NCBI RefSeq assembly: GCF_016881005.1
Contig: NZ_JACOPV010000004.1
Span: forward strand, 310,001-374,000
Direction: 5' to 3'
DNA length: 64,000 bases
DNA from: Pseudomonas arcuscaelestis
Lineage (GTDB): Bacteria > Pseudomonadota > Gammaproteobacteria > Pseudomonadales > Pseudomonadaceae
The position numbers and the translations under genes are program-made. The notes under the pieces are model-generated. The model was not told the DNA's origin and searched no databases. It worked only from the letters and a program-made list of their open reading frames with translations. Within the stretch, counting starts at the first letter, position 1; every line of letters starts with the position of its first letter. Of this stretch, positions 18,142 through 26,776 are shown in pieces.

Positions 18142-18645
18142 GTGAAACCTGTACTCGCATTGCTGTCGTTGCTGGCCCTTCCGGTGATGGCTGCTGAACC
18201 AACCCTGTATGGCCGCTACGAATACATCACACTGCCGGAGTTTGCGGGGGAAACCTTGAAAGCCAAGATGGACACCGGCGCCCTCACCGCGTCGCTGTCG
18301 GCCAAGGACATCGAAATGTTCACCCGTGATGGAGAGGACTGGGTGCGTTTTCGCCTGGCGACCAAGGAGTCCGACGGCAAGGTCTACGAACACAAGCTGG
18401 CGCGCATCAGCAAGATCAAGAACCGCGCTGACGAAGATGAAGACGGTGAAGGTGCGGAAGTCAGCAAGCGCCCGGTGGTTGATCTTGAGCTTTGCCTGGG
18501 CGACGTCAAACGCACGGTGGAGGTGAACCTCACCGACCGCAGCAGCTTCAACTACCCGCTGTTGATCGGTGCCAAGGCCTTGCGCGAATTCAAGGCAGCG
18601 GTGAACCCGGCGCGGCGCTTCACCGCCGGCAAGCCCGAGTGTTGA
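18142..18645 (+). CDS. Exported retropepsin-like protein (PF05618, RimB-like family)
   Basis: A 167-residue protein of the family annotated as ATP-dependent zinc protease but structurally related to retropepsins. A signal peptide covers residues 1-18 (cleavage near VMAA-EP). The aspartic protease-like motif is MDTGALTASL with Asp44. An acidic insert (ADEDEDGEGAE) lies near 97-107 and a conserved LIGAKALREF follows near the C-terminus. The start is GTG, preceded by AAGGAAG. The rimABK-linked member of the family lacks a signal peptide, so this is a separate, probably periplasmic, paralog. It lies 112 bases before creB on the same strand. Substrate unknown. Confidence 0.82.
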   Translation: MKPVLALLSLLALPVMAAEPTLYGRYEYITLPEFAGETLKAKMDTGALTASLSAKDIEMFTRDGEDWVRFRLATKESDGKVYEHKLARISKIKNRADEDEDGEGAEVSKRPVVDLELCLGDVKRTVEVNLTDRSSFNYPLLIGAKALREFKAAVNPARRFTAGKPEC

Positions 18646-18668
18646 TAGCGGCGTCAGTTCCAGGCGTC

Positions 18669-18755
18669 GAGCTGCAAGCTGCAAGAAAAGGCACTTCAGT
18701 GTAACGTCACGCTATCTGCTTCTACTTGAAGCTTGTAGCTTGAGGCTTGCAGCTC
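18669..18755. repeat. Inverted repeat ending at the creB start
   Basis: GAGCTGCAAGC (18669-18679) and GCTTGCAGCTC (18745-18755) are perfect 11-base complements. Additional related GCTTGTAGCTTGAG copies lie inside the right arm. The right arm ends two bases before the creB GTG and covers the likely ribosome site. This is a different repeat type from the REP elements. Confidence 0.65.
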
Positions 18756-18757
18756 CC

Positions 18758-19441
18758 GTGCCCCACATACTTATTGTTGAAGACGAAGCGGCGATCGCCG
18801 ACACGCTGATTTTTGCCTTGCAAGGCGACGGCCACAGCACCGAGTGGGTGACACTCGGCAATGCTGCCCTGGAGCAGCAGCGTCTGCACCCCGCCGACCT
18901 GATCATCCTCGACATCGGTTTGCCGGACATCAGCGGTTTTGAAACCTGTCGCCAATTGCGGCGTTTCAGTGACGTACCGGTGATGTTCCTCAGTGCGCGC
19001 GACGGTGAAATCGACCGCGTGGTGGGCCTGGAAATCGGTGCCGATGATTATGTGGTCAAGCCGTTCAGTCCACGCGAGGTCGCCGCTCGGGTACGGGCGA
19101 TTCTCAAGCGTATGGCGCCACGCGCTGAACCCGTGAGCAGCGTGACAGCGGTGTTCCATGTCGATACCCAGCGCATGCAGATTAGCTACCGTGGCCAGGC
19201 CTTGAGTCTGACTCGTCATGAGTTTCGTCTGTTGCAGAGCTTGCTGGATCAACCCGAGCGGGTGTTCAGTCGTGAGCAGCTGCTCGACGCTGTAGGTGTG
19301 GCTGCCGAGGCCGGTTACGAGCGCAATATCGACAGTCACATCAAAAGCCTGAGGGCCAAGCTGCGTCAGGTTGCCGTCGACGCCGAACCGATCCAGACTC
19401 ATCGCGGTCTTGGCTACAGCTACAGTCCAGGCCATAGCTGA
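18758..19441 (+). CDS. creB: Response regulator CreB
   Basis: A 227-residue OmpR-type transcription factor. The receiver domain has Asp9, phospho-acceptor Asp52 (ILDIGLPDISG) and a conserved Lys in YVVKPFSPRE at about 101. A winged helix occupies the C-terminal third. With CreC it controls creD and, in P. aeruginosa, responses to cell-wall antibiotics. The GTG at 18758 (MPHILIVEDE) is preferred over a TTG at 18740 because it starts exactly at the receiver. It abuts creC, which begins at the last base of its stop. I found no TTCAC-N6-TTCAC tag upstream of creD. Confidence 0.92.
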   Translation: MPHILIVEDEAAIADTLIFALQGDGHSTEWVTLGNAALEQQRLHPADLIILDIGLPDISGFETCRQLRRFSDVPVMFLSARDGEIDRVVGLEIGADDYVVKPFSPREVAARVRAILKRMAPRAEPVSSVTAVFHVDTQRMQISYRGQALSLTRHEFRLLQSLLDQPERVFSREQLLDAVGVAAEAGYERNIDSHIKSLRAKLRQVAVDAEPIQTHRGLGYSYSPGHS

Positions 19442-20874
19442 TGCGCCTTGGGATTCGGATCTTTCTGGTCTATTTCCTGTTTGTCGGGCTGACCGGTTAT
19501 TTCATTCTGAGCACGGTGCGTGAGCAGATCCGCCCGGGCGTGCGTCAGTCCACCGAAGAAACCCTGGTGGACACCGCCAACCTGCTGGCCGAGATACTTC
19601 ACGATGACGTCAAGGCTGGCACCCTGGGCCAGAGTCGTTTGCCGCTGCTGTTGCGCGCGTACGGTCAGCGTCAGCCAAGGGCCGAGATCTGGGGCTTGTC
19701 GAAAAATCAGGTCAACCACCGTATCTATGTAACCGATGCCAAGGGCAAGGTTCTGCTCGACTCCAGTGGAGAGGCCGTGGGCCAGGACTATTCCCGCTGG
19801 AATGACGTCTACCTGACGCTTCGCGGTGAGTACGGTGCGCGCTCGACCCGCAGCGACCCCGATGATGCCGAGTCATCGGTCATGCACGTAGCCGCGCCGA
19901 TTCTCGATGAAGGCAAAATTATTGGTGTGGTCACCGTGGCCAAGCCGAACAAGTCGCTGCAACCTTACATCGACCGTTCCGAGCAGCGTTTGCTGTACCT
20001 GGGAGTAGGCCTGATCGGGCTGGGCTTGCTGGTTGGCGCTGCGTTGTCTTGGTGGCTGGCGCGCTCGTTGCGGCGTCTGACTCATTACGCCCAGACTGTC
20101 AGTGAAGGCGAGCGCACTACACTGCCGCGCTACCGAGGTGGTGAGCTGGGGCAGTTGGCTGCGGCGGTCGAACGGATGCGCACGCAATTGGAAGGCAAGG
20201 ACTACGTCGAACGCTATGTGCATACGCTGACCCACGAACTCAAGAGTCCACTGGCGGCCATCCGCGGGGCCTCGGAGCTGTTGCAGGGGCCAATGTCGGA
20301 GGAACAGCGCCAGCGCTTTGCCGGCAACATCGAAAGCGAAAGCGCCCGCATGCAGCAGTTGATCGAGCGCCTGCTCAATCTGGCGCAGGTCGAGCAGATG
20401 CAAGCGCTGGAAGAACAGCAACAAGTAGCGTTGGCAGCCTTGATCGATGAGTTGTTGCTGGCCCAGAGTGCGCGTATCGAGAGCAATCGCTTGCAGGTGC
20501 GCCAACGTGTGCCTGCTCAAACCCGACTGCTGTGCGAGCCGTTCCTGATGCGCCAGGCCATTGCAAATTTGTTGGACAACGCCCTGGACTTCACGCCACC
20601 TGGCGGCTTGCTGCTTTTTGAGTTGGAGCAACACGGTGCGCGCGTGGCCTTGAGTCTGTTCAACCAGGGCGAGGCGATTCCCGAGTACGCCCTGGGCCGT
20701 TTGAGCGAGCGCTTTTATTCGCTACCGCGACCACTGAGCGGGCGCAAGAGTACGGGTTTGGGCTTGAACTTCGTCGAGGAGGTGATGCAACTGCATGGTG
20801 GCTCGCTGGAGGTCGCCAACGCCGAAGCGGGGGTTCGGGTTCGATTGTGGTTGCCCGCCAAGCGCCTGGGCTGA
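19441..20874 (+). CDS. creC: Sensor histidine kinase CreC
   Basis: A 477-residue inner-membrane kinase. The first membrane helix is at about 7-25, a periplasmic CACHE-like sensor spans roughly 30-182, the second helix about 185-206, then HAMP. The phosphorylated histidine is His265 in HTLTHELKSPLAAI. The ATP-binding domain shows an N box around ANLLDNALDF and a G box in KSTGLGLNFVEEV. It phosphorylates CreB. The gene overlaps creB by one base and precedes creD by 95 bases. Confidence 0.94.
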   Translation: MRLGIRIFLVYFLFVGLTGYFILSTVREQIRPGVRQSTEETLVDTANLLAEILHDDVKAGTLGQSRLPLLLRAYGQRQPRAEIWGLSKNQVNHRIYVTDAKGKVLLDSSGEAVGQDYSRWNDVYLTLRGEYGARSTRSDPDDAESSVMHVAAPILDEGKIIGVVTVAKPNKSLQPYIDRSEQRLLYLGVGLIGLGLLVGAALSWWLARSLRRLTHYAQTVSEGERTTLPRYRGGELGQLAAAVERMRTQLEGKDYVERYVHTLTHELKSPLAAIRGASELLQGPMSEEQRQRFAGNIESESARMQQLIERLLNLAQVEQMQALEEQQQVALAALIDELLLAQSARIESNRLQVRQRVPAQTRLLCEPFLMRQAIANLLDNALDFTPPGGLLLFELEQHGARVALSLFNQGEAIPEYALGRLSERFYSLPRPLSGRKSTGLGLNFVEEVMQLHGGSLEVANAEAGVRVRLWLPAKRLG

Positions 20875-20969
20875 AATTCCACATACTCTGCACGCAGTCT
20901 CCATACAACTTCCCAAGGGCTCCATTTTGAACAAGCAGACTCTGCTTATCGAAACCGGAGCCTTGCTTT

Positions 20970-22304
20970 ATGAACCGAACCTTGAGTATCAAACTGGGCA
21001 CCATCGCTTTGTTGGTGGTGCTTCTGCTTATCCCGCTGCTGATGATCAGTGGCTTGATTGACGAGCGACAGTCGCTGCGTGACGAGGTGATTGAGAACAT
21101 TGCCCAGAGTGCCAGCTACAGTCAGCAGATCAGCGGTCCGGTGCTGGTGGTGCCGTACCGTAAAACCGAACGAAGCTGGAAGACTGAAGACGGCAAGAGC
21201 GTCGAGCAAGCCAAGCAAGTCAGTGGCCTGCTGTACTTTCTGCCGGATACCTTCGAGCTGAAGTCGAACATCGACACCGAGCTGCGTTCACGAGGCATCT
21301 ATCAGACGCGGTTGTTCCACGCCAACAACCACATCAGCGGTCAATTCAAGGTGCCAGCAAACTGGGGTATTACTGAAGACGTTGACGACTATCGCTTCGA
21401 CCCCGCGTTTCTGGCCGTGGGCATCAGTGACATCCGCGGCATCGAAAAAGGCTTGCAGCTTCAGTTCAACGACCAGCGCCTGGATTTTCAGGCCGGTACC
21501 ACCTTGAGCTGGTTGGGCGGCGGGGTTCATGTGATGCTCGGCGATCTCAACAGCAAGACAGAAACCCGGTTCGACTACGCCTTCGATCTCAGCTTGCAGG
21601 GAACCGGTCAGTTTCATGTGTTGCCGGTTGGTCGTAGCACCACCGTCAGCATGGCAGCCAACTGGCCGCATCCAAGTTTTGTCGGCAATTACCTGCCGAG
21701 CAGCCGCACGATTGACGCGGGTGGTTTCTCTGCACGCTGGCAGACCTCGTTTTTCTCCACCAACCTCAAGGATGCTTTGACGCAATGCGTGGTCAATGCC
21801 AGTTGCGAGGAGTTTCATAGCCGCGCCTTTGGCGTCAGCTTCGTCGATCCGGTGGATCAATACCTCAAGAGTGAACGGGCGATCAAATATGCGCTGCTGT
21901 TCATTGCCTTGACCTTCGCCGGATTCTTCCTCTTCGAGATTCTCAAGAACCTCAGCGTGCATCCAATCCAGTACGCCCTTGTGGGCGCTGCGCTGGCATT
22001 GTTCTACCTGCTGCTGTTGTCGTTGTCGGAACACCTGGGCTTTGGCCTGGCCTACCTGTTGTCTGCAGGTGCCTGTGTGCTGCTGATCGGCTTCTACCTT
22101 TGCCACGTGCTGCACAGCCTGATGCGAGCAGCGGCCTTTGCCGTGGGGTTGGCGGTGCTTTACGCGATGCTGTACGGGCTACTCAGCGCCGAAGACTATG
22201 CATTATTGATGGGCTCGTTGCTGTTGTTCGGCATGCTGGGTGTATTCATGGTTCTGACCCGTCGCCTGGACTGGTACAGCGTTGGGTCGGGGAGACAGCA
22301 ATGA
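20970..22304 (+). CDS. creD: Inner-membrane protein CreD
   Basis: A 444-residue inner-membrane protein. One N-terminal helix (about 8-28) precedes a periplasmic domain of about 270 residues, then a block of roughly six helices from about 305 to 435. CreD is the main target of CreB in enterobacteria and pseudomonads and is tied to envelope integrity and beta-lactam response; its biochemical activity is unknown. Start ATG preceded by CGGAGC with spacing about 10. Its own 95-base upstream gap may hold a CreB-dependent promoter, though I could not locate the tag sequence. Confidence 0.93.
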   Translation: MNRTLSIKLGTIALLVVLLLIPLLMISGLIDERQSLRDEVIENIAQSASYSQQISGPVLVVPYRKTERSWKTEDGKSVEQAKQVSGLLYFLPDTFELKSNIDTELRSRGIYQTRLFHANNHISGQFKVPANWGITEDVDDYRFDPAFLAVGISDIRGIEKGLQLQFNDQRLDFQAGTTLSWLGGGVHVMLGDLNSKTETRFDYAFDLSLQGTGQFHVLPVGRSTTVSMAANWPHPSFVGNYLPSSRTIDAGGFSARWQTSFFSTNLKDALTQCVVNASCEEFHSRAFGVSFVDPVDQYLKSERAIKYALLFIALTFAGFFLFEILKNLSVHPIQYALVGAALALFYLLLLSLSEHLGFGLAYLLSAGACVLLIGFYLCHVLHSLMRAAAFAVGLAVLYAMLYGLLSAEDYALLMGSLLLFGMLGVFMVLTRRLDWYSVGSGRQQ

Positions 22305-22367
22305 GGGGGTTGCGAGAGGAGCGGCGGGTGGGGGCGGTGCTGGCTCGGCGGATTGAGCGCTGGCTAC

Positions 22368-22416
22368 ATCGCGGGGCAAGCCCACTCCCGCAGTGGGAGG
22401 GGGTGTACCCCACGAT
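22368..22416. repeat. REP element between creD and gst
   Basis: Begins with ATCGCGGGGCAAGCCCACTCC and continues with an inverted CCCACTCCCGCAGTGGGAG core. It separates the convergent creD and glutathione transferase genes and may terminate both. Confidence 0.7.
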
Positions 22417-22424
22417 AGGATGGG

Positions 22425-23054
22425 TCAAACCGAAGGATCGGTAGCCAACATCGACGCCCGCTGGCTGGCCTGGGCATACCAGGCCGCCAGTTTGGGTTGC
22501 TGCTCGCGCCAGCCGAAGTCCGGCATGCGCAAATCCAGATAGCCCAGGGCGCAGGCCACGCCAATGGCAGCGATGTCGAAGGCCGAGCTCAGTTCCGCCA
22601 TGTGCTCCTGCTCAAGGCTTGTCAGGCCGCGACGGATTTTTTCCTGTTGTGCCTCGATCCAGCTGTCCCAGCGCATTTCCTGCGGGCGCAGGAAGGTTTC
22701 GTAGCGCGTCAGTACCGCCGCATCCATGATCGCATCGGCAAGGGAGGCGAGGGTCAGGCGATGCCAGCGCGACCAACCTTCCTTGGGGATCAGTGCAATA
22801 CCCACATGCTGCTGATCGAGGTATTCACAGATAACCCGGCTGTCGTGAAGCACGCTGCCATCGGCCAGGCGCAGGGCCGGGATTTTCCCTGCAGGATTGC
22901 CCTGGTTGAGCTCGGCGACTGGATTGATCGGCGTCAGATTGACGCTTTGCAGCGTTACGCGATCGATTTGCCCGGTTTCGTGCAGCACTACCATGACCTT
23001 GCGAACGAAGGGCGAGGCCGGGGCGTGGAACAGGGTCATGCTTGCTGCGCTCAT
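22425..23054 (-). CDS. Glutathione S-transferase
   Basis: A 209-residue cytosolic protein with the two-domain GST layout. The N-terminal thioredoxin fold (SPFVRKVMVVLHE at about 14-26, then a cis-Pro KIPALRLADG and HDSRVICEYL at about 70-79) is followed by an all-alpha C-terminal domain ending with AAIGVACALGYLDLRMPDF. Ser14 of the SPFVRKV segment is a plausible glutathione-activating residue, but the substrate is unknown. It lies nine bases after msrA on the same strand, suggesting a two-gene oxidative-stress operon. Confidence 0.9.
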   Translation of the reverse strand: MSAASMTLFHAPASPFVRKVMVVLHETGQIDRVTLQSVNLTPINPVAELNQGNPAGKIPALRLADGSVLHDSRVICEYLDQQHVGIALIPKEGWSRWHRLTLASLADAIMDAAVLTRYETFLRPQEMRWDSWIEAQQEKIRRGLTSLEQEHMAELSSAFDIAAIGVACALGYLDLRMPDFGWREQQPKLAAWYAQASQRASMLATDPSV

Positions 23055-23063
23055 GTTCGACCC

Positions 23064-23729
23064 TCAGTTGCCTTGCAGGCTGGGCGGCAGGCATACGCCC
23101 GTGCCAGCGATCCCGCAGTAGCCCTCGGGATTCTTGGCCAGGTATTGCTGGTGGTAGGCCTCGGCGAAGTAGACCGTTGGCGCTTCGGCAATTTCGGTGG
23201 TGATTTCGCCGAAGCCGGCCTTGGTCAGTTCAGCCTGGTAGGCCTGCTTGCTGGCTTGCGCTTCTTCTAGTTGCTCGGGGGTGGTGCAGTAGATCACCGA
23301 GCGGTACTGAGTGCCGATGTCGTTACCCTGGCGCATGCCCTGTGTCGGGTTGTGCAGTTCCCAGAACATGGCCAACAGTTCGCCGTAGCTGACCTTGTCC
23401 TGGTCGTAGACCACCAACACCACCTCAGTGTGGCCGGTCAGGCCCGAGCAGACTTCTTCGTACGTCGGATTTGGCGTATAGCCGCCAGCGTAGCCAACGA
23501 CGGTGCTGACGACGCCTTCCCGTTGCCAGAAGCGTCGTTCGGCGCCCCAGAAGCAGCCGAGGCCGAAGATGGCGAAACCGACGTTCTCGAAGAACGGGCC
23601 AAGCAACGGCGTGTCTTTGAACACGTAGTGCTTTTCTGGCAGGGTCATGGGAGTTTCGCGGCCAGGCAGGGCCTGTTCCGCAGTGGGCAGGACGTTTTTG
23701 TTCACCAGGATTTCCGAGCGCAGGACCAT
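23064..23729 (-). CDS. msrA: Peptide methionine sulfoxide reductase A
   Basis: A 221-residue enzyme reducing methionine-S-sulfoxide in proteins. The catalytic Cys59 is in [10 protein letters not shown], and the family motifs GYAGG and [10 protein letters not shown] follow. Resolving cysteines are probably in the C-terminal [10 protein letters not shown] segment. The N-terminal extension of about 50 residues before the catalytic motif is common in pseudomonads. ATG preceded by AGAGGAA. It is the first gene of a pair with gst. In P. aeruginosa msrA also sits beside dipA, and the same neighbour is seen here. Confidence 0.95.
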   Translation of the reverse strand: MVLRSEILVNKNVLPTAEQALPGRETPMTLPEKHYVFKDTPLLGPFFENVGFAIFGLGCFWGAERRFWQREGVVSTVVGYAGGYTPNPTYEEVCSGLTGHTEVVLVVYDQDKVSYGELLAMFWELHNPTQGMRQGNDIGTQYRSVIYCTTPEQLEEAQASKQAYQAELTKAGFGEITTEIAEAPTVYFAEAYHQQYLAKNPEGYCGIAGTGVCLPPSLQGN

Positions 23730-23798
23730 AAACCCATTCCTCTTTGAAGTAGGACGATAAGGGATAGAGTCTTAGTGTGCCCGAGTGTTACGCCGCTG

Positions 23799-26492
23799 TC
23801 AGGCGATTGGGCCGCGTGGATAACGCTTGAGTCGCTCAATCAGCTCAGTCCCCGGAATCGGCCGGTCGAACAGATAGCCCTGGCCAACGTCGCAACGATG
23901 GCGGCGCAGGAACGCAAGCTGCTCGGCGGTCTCGATGCCCTCGGCAACAACCTTAAGCTTGAGGTTATGAGCCATGGCTACCACCGCCGAGGTGATTTCC
24001 ATGTCGTTCTGATTGGCGGGAATCTCATGAATGAAGCTGCGGTCGATTTTGAGGATGTCGATCGGAAACTTCTTCAGGTAGCTAAGTGAGGAGTAACCAG
24101 TACCAAAGTCGTCCATCGCCAGGGTGAGGCCGAGTTTTTTCAGCTGGTCGAGCTGGCGGTGGGTGTCTTCGGTGGCTTCAAGCAGCAAGCCTTCGGTCAG
24201 TTCCAGCTCCAGCAGGTGGGGCGGGAGGGCTTCTTCTTCGAGAATCTTGGCAATCGAGGCCACCAGATCAGGATCGGAAAACTGCTTGGGCGACAGGTTG
24301 ATCGCCACTTGCAGGTTGCCCAGCCCGGCCCTGCTCAACTGCTGACTCATGCGGCAGGCCTGGCGGGCGATCCATTTGCCGATGGGAATGATCAACCCGG
24401 TCTCTTCGGCAACGCTGATGAACTGGTCCGGACGGATCATGCCCTTGTCAGGGTGGTTCCAGCGCAGCAGGGCCTCCAGGCCCAGCAGGCGGCCACTGCG
24501 CAGGCACAGTTTGGGCTGGTAGAACACATCCAGTTCATTTTGGGTCAGGGCGCGGCGCAGGTTGTTTTCAACGAACAGCTTGTAGCTGGCTTCGGCGTTC
24601 AGCGCCTCGGTGAACACTTGCGCCTGATGCTTGCCGTTGGCCTTGGCCTTGTGCAGCGCAAGCCCCGCATTTTTCATCAGGGTTTGCGGGTCGCGACCGT
24701 GCAGCGGCGCGCAGGCCAGGCCGACGGAACCGGTGACGCTGATCAATTGGTTGTCGACGAACATTGGTTTGTCGAGCGTACGCAGCAACTGCTGGGCAAT
24801 CTCCAGGCCGCTGTGGATGTTGGTGTCTTCGAGCAACACGGCGAATTCGTTACTGGCAAAACGTGCCAGGCTGCCTCCGGCGCTGAGGCTGTTGCGCAGA
24901 CGCCGAGCCAGGCTGATCAACAGCTTGTCACCGGTCTGGTGACCGAGGCTGTCGTTGATCCGCTTGAAGTTGTCGATGTCCACCAGCAGCAGGCAAATGG
25001 GACTGTCGCTGTCGAGGGCAAAGCGTTCGTCGAGGTTGCGGATGAATGCCGGGCGATTGCCGAGGCTGGTCAAGTTGTCGGTGTAGGCCAGGCGTTCAAT
25101 GCGCTGCTGGGCCAGTTTGCTTTGGGTGATGTCTTCGTAGATACCGATGTAATGGGTCAGTTCCCGGTTGTCACCGTAAACTTTGGAAATCGATAGCTGC
25201 CCCCAGTACGGCTCCAGGTTCTTGCGTCGGCTTTTGAACTCGCCTTGCCAGCTGTTGCTCATGGCCAGGCTCGATTGCGCATCGAACAACAACTCGCTGA
25301 GGTTCTCCAGCGCGGGCAGCTCCGAAAGCCGATGGCCGTGGACCTCGTCGGTGCTGTATTGGGTGATGGCGGTGAAGCTTGGGTTGACGTACTCGACCAC
25401 GCCGTCGCGGTTGACCAGCAAAAAGGCATTGGCGCTTTGTTCTACGGCGCGCTGGAACAGGTACAGGGCGCTGGTGGCGGTACGCCGGTTGTGATTGTTG
25501 ATAACCTGCGCGAATTGATCGGCCAGTTCACCGGCAAAGGCAATTTCGTCTGTCTGCCAAGCCCGCGCCGAGCCAGTCTGTTCAAGGCACAAGACGCCAA
25601 CCACTTGGCCATCGATACGGATACTGGCGTCGAGCATGGCATTGATGTCGCGCGGGCGCAGACTTTCGGCCATTTCCCGGGTACGCGGATCGTGGGTCGC
25701 ATTGTGAGCGTCGATGGCGCGGCTGGTATGCAAGGCCTCGAGGTAGTCGGGGAAGCAACTGGCGTCGATGGGCTCAGGCAGGTGATGTTCCTGGGCTACG
25801 CGGTAATAGGCGGAAATCGGCTCCAGACGCTGCCCCTCCAGATACCAGAGGCTTGCGCAGTCGATCTTGTAGATCTCGCAGGCGCTGCGGGTGATCAGTT
25901 CGGCGGCTTCAAGCAGTGAGTTGCCGGCGCTGTAGCGATGACGGGCCAGGTGCAGGATCAACTCCTGCTGGGCGCGTACCCGCTCCAGATGTTCAAGCTG
26001 TTCCTGCTGGGCTTGCTGGTTCAGTTGCAGGGCGATCTGCAGGCGGTTGTTGCGGGTTTCCAGGTCGGCAGCGCTGAGGTCCGGACCCTCCCCTGGCTGG
26101 GTGTCGATCACGGTCCGATAGCCGCGTAGCAACTGACGGTTGTGCTGCTTGTAGGCTTCACCCACCTCCAGCACGTGCATCGGTCCTTGAGCGGTGTGTA
26201 GGGTGTAACGCACCAGATAGTGCGGACGCTGGCTCAGTTGCAACTGGATGGCGTCATGCAGTTTGTAGCGAGCTTCGGGTTCCATCAGGCTGGCATAAGG
26301 TGATCCTACCAACGCGCAGAGCTCGACCGCAGCCAGGCCAAATTGGCGTTCACATGTGGGGTCGAGGTATAGCAGGGCCCAACTCGCCTCATTCAGCCGT
26401 TCGAAACGCAGCATGCCGAGCCGCGAAGGCACGGGCAATTGCGTCACGACCTCGGCCACCATACGGCTGGCGGCATCGGGTTGGCTTTTCAT
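23799..26492 (-). CDS. dipA: Cyclic-di-GMP phosphodiesterase DipA
   Basis: An 897-residue multidomain signalling protein: N-terminal PAS-like region (about 25-130), coiled-coil linker (about 145-180), GAF (about 190-335), PAS (about 345-460), GGDEF (about 465-625) and EAL (about 640-897). The diguanylate cyclase signature is ASNEF at 546-550 instead of GGDEF, so cyclase activity is unlikely. The EAL domain looks complete, with GLEALLRW at about 671-678, MDDFGTGYSSL and a later VVAEGIET. P. aeruginosa DipA, a phosphodiesterase needed for biofilm dispersal, has the same length, degenerate motif and neighbours (msrA, aceF). No transmembrane segment is evident. Confidence 0.93.
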   Translation of the reverse strand: MKSQPDAASRMVAEVVTQLPVPSRLGMLRFERLNEASWALLYLDPTCERQFGLAAVELCALVGSPYASLMEPEARYKLHDAIQLQLSQRPHYLVRYTLHTAQGPMHVLEVGEAYKQHNRQLLRGYRTVIDTQPGEGPDLSAADLETRNNRLQIALQLNQQAQQEQLEHLERVRAQQELILHLARHRYSAGNSLLEAAELITRSACEIYKIDCASLWYLEGQRLEPISAYYRVAQEHHLPEPIDASCFPDYLEALHTSRAIDAHNATHDPRTREMAESLRPRDINAMLDASIRIDGQVVGVLCLEQTGSARAWQTDEIAFAGELADQFAQVINNHNRRTATSALYLFQRAVEQSANAFLLVNRDGVVEYVNPSFTAITQYSTDEVHGHRLSELPALENLSELLFDAQSSLAMSNSWQGEFKSRRKNLEPYWGQLSISKVYGDNRELTHYIGIYEDITQSKLAQQRIERLAYTDNLTSLGNRPAFIRNLDERFALDSDSPICLLLVDIDNFKRINDSLGHQTGDKLLISLARRLRNSLSAGGSLARFASNEFAVLLEDTNIHSGLEIAQQLLRTLDKPMFVDNQLISVTGSVGLACAPLHGRDPQTLMKNAGLALHKAKANGKHQAQVFTEALNAEASYKLFVENNLRRALTQNELDVFYQPKLCLRSGRLLGLEALLRWNHPDKGMIRPDQFISVAEETGLIIPIGKWIARQACRMSQQLSRAGLGNLQVAINLSPKQFSDPDLVASIAKILEEEALPPHLLELELTEGLLLEATEDTHRQLDQLKKLGLTLAMDDFGTGYSSLSYLKKFPIDILKIDRSFIHEIPANQNDMEITSAVVAMAHNLKLKVVAEGIETAEQLAFLRRHRCDVGQGYLFDRPIPGTELIERLKRYPRGPIA

Positions 26493-26680
26493 TGAGAACT
26501 CGCTTCAAGGAGGCTGTTCGCGAAGATAATGCAATTTGCTACTACGCGTGTTGGCAAGGTTGCATCATGCAGCTGAGGCTTACAAGCAATACAGAACCCT
26601 GCGCATACTTTGTCGGCCTTGAAGCTGAAACCTTGAGCCGCACCGTAGCTGGCAATGACACGGGCGCTGGAATGGCGGGC

Positions 26681-26710
26681 AAAAAAAGCCCCGCCAAAGT
26701 GACGGGGTTG
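26681..26710 (-). terminator. Intrinsic terminator downstream of aceF
   Basis: Read on the minus strand, a CCCCG/CGGGG stem with a nine-base loop is followed by C and then seven Ts. It lies about 70 bases beyond the aceF stop and is the second of two hairpins there. Confidence 0.75.
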
Positions 26711-26740
26711 AGGTACGAGCGTGGCAGCTCGAAAAGGGAC

Positions 26741-26768
26741 CCTGTCTCCCTCGGCAGAGGGAGACAGG
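26741..26768 (-). terminator. Strong hairpin immediately after aceF
   Basis: CCTGTCTCCCTC (26741-26752) pairs perfectly with GAGGGAGACAGG (26757-26768) across a four-base loop. It begins nine bases after the aceF stop on the minus strand and is followed by a short CCCTTTTC, a weak T-tract. Together with the next hairpin it forms a tandem terminator. Confidence 0.7.
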
Positions 26769-26776
26769 AAACAGCA

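Noticed and set aside
20875-20969. CreB binding tag upstream of creD
   Set aside because: I searched for TTCAC-N6-TTCAC on both strands by eye and did not find it, so no operator is reported.
22301-22444. Small plus-strand frame after creD
   Set aside because: It overlaps the creD stop and runs through a REP element into the end of gst; no ribosome site.
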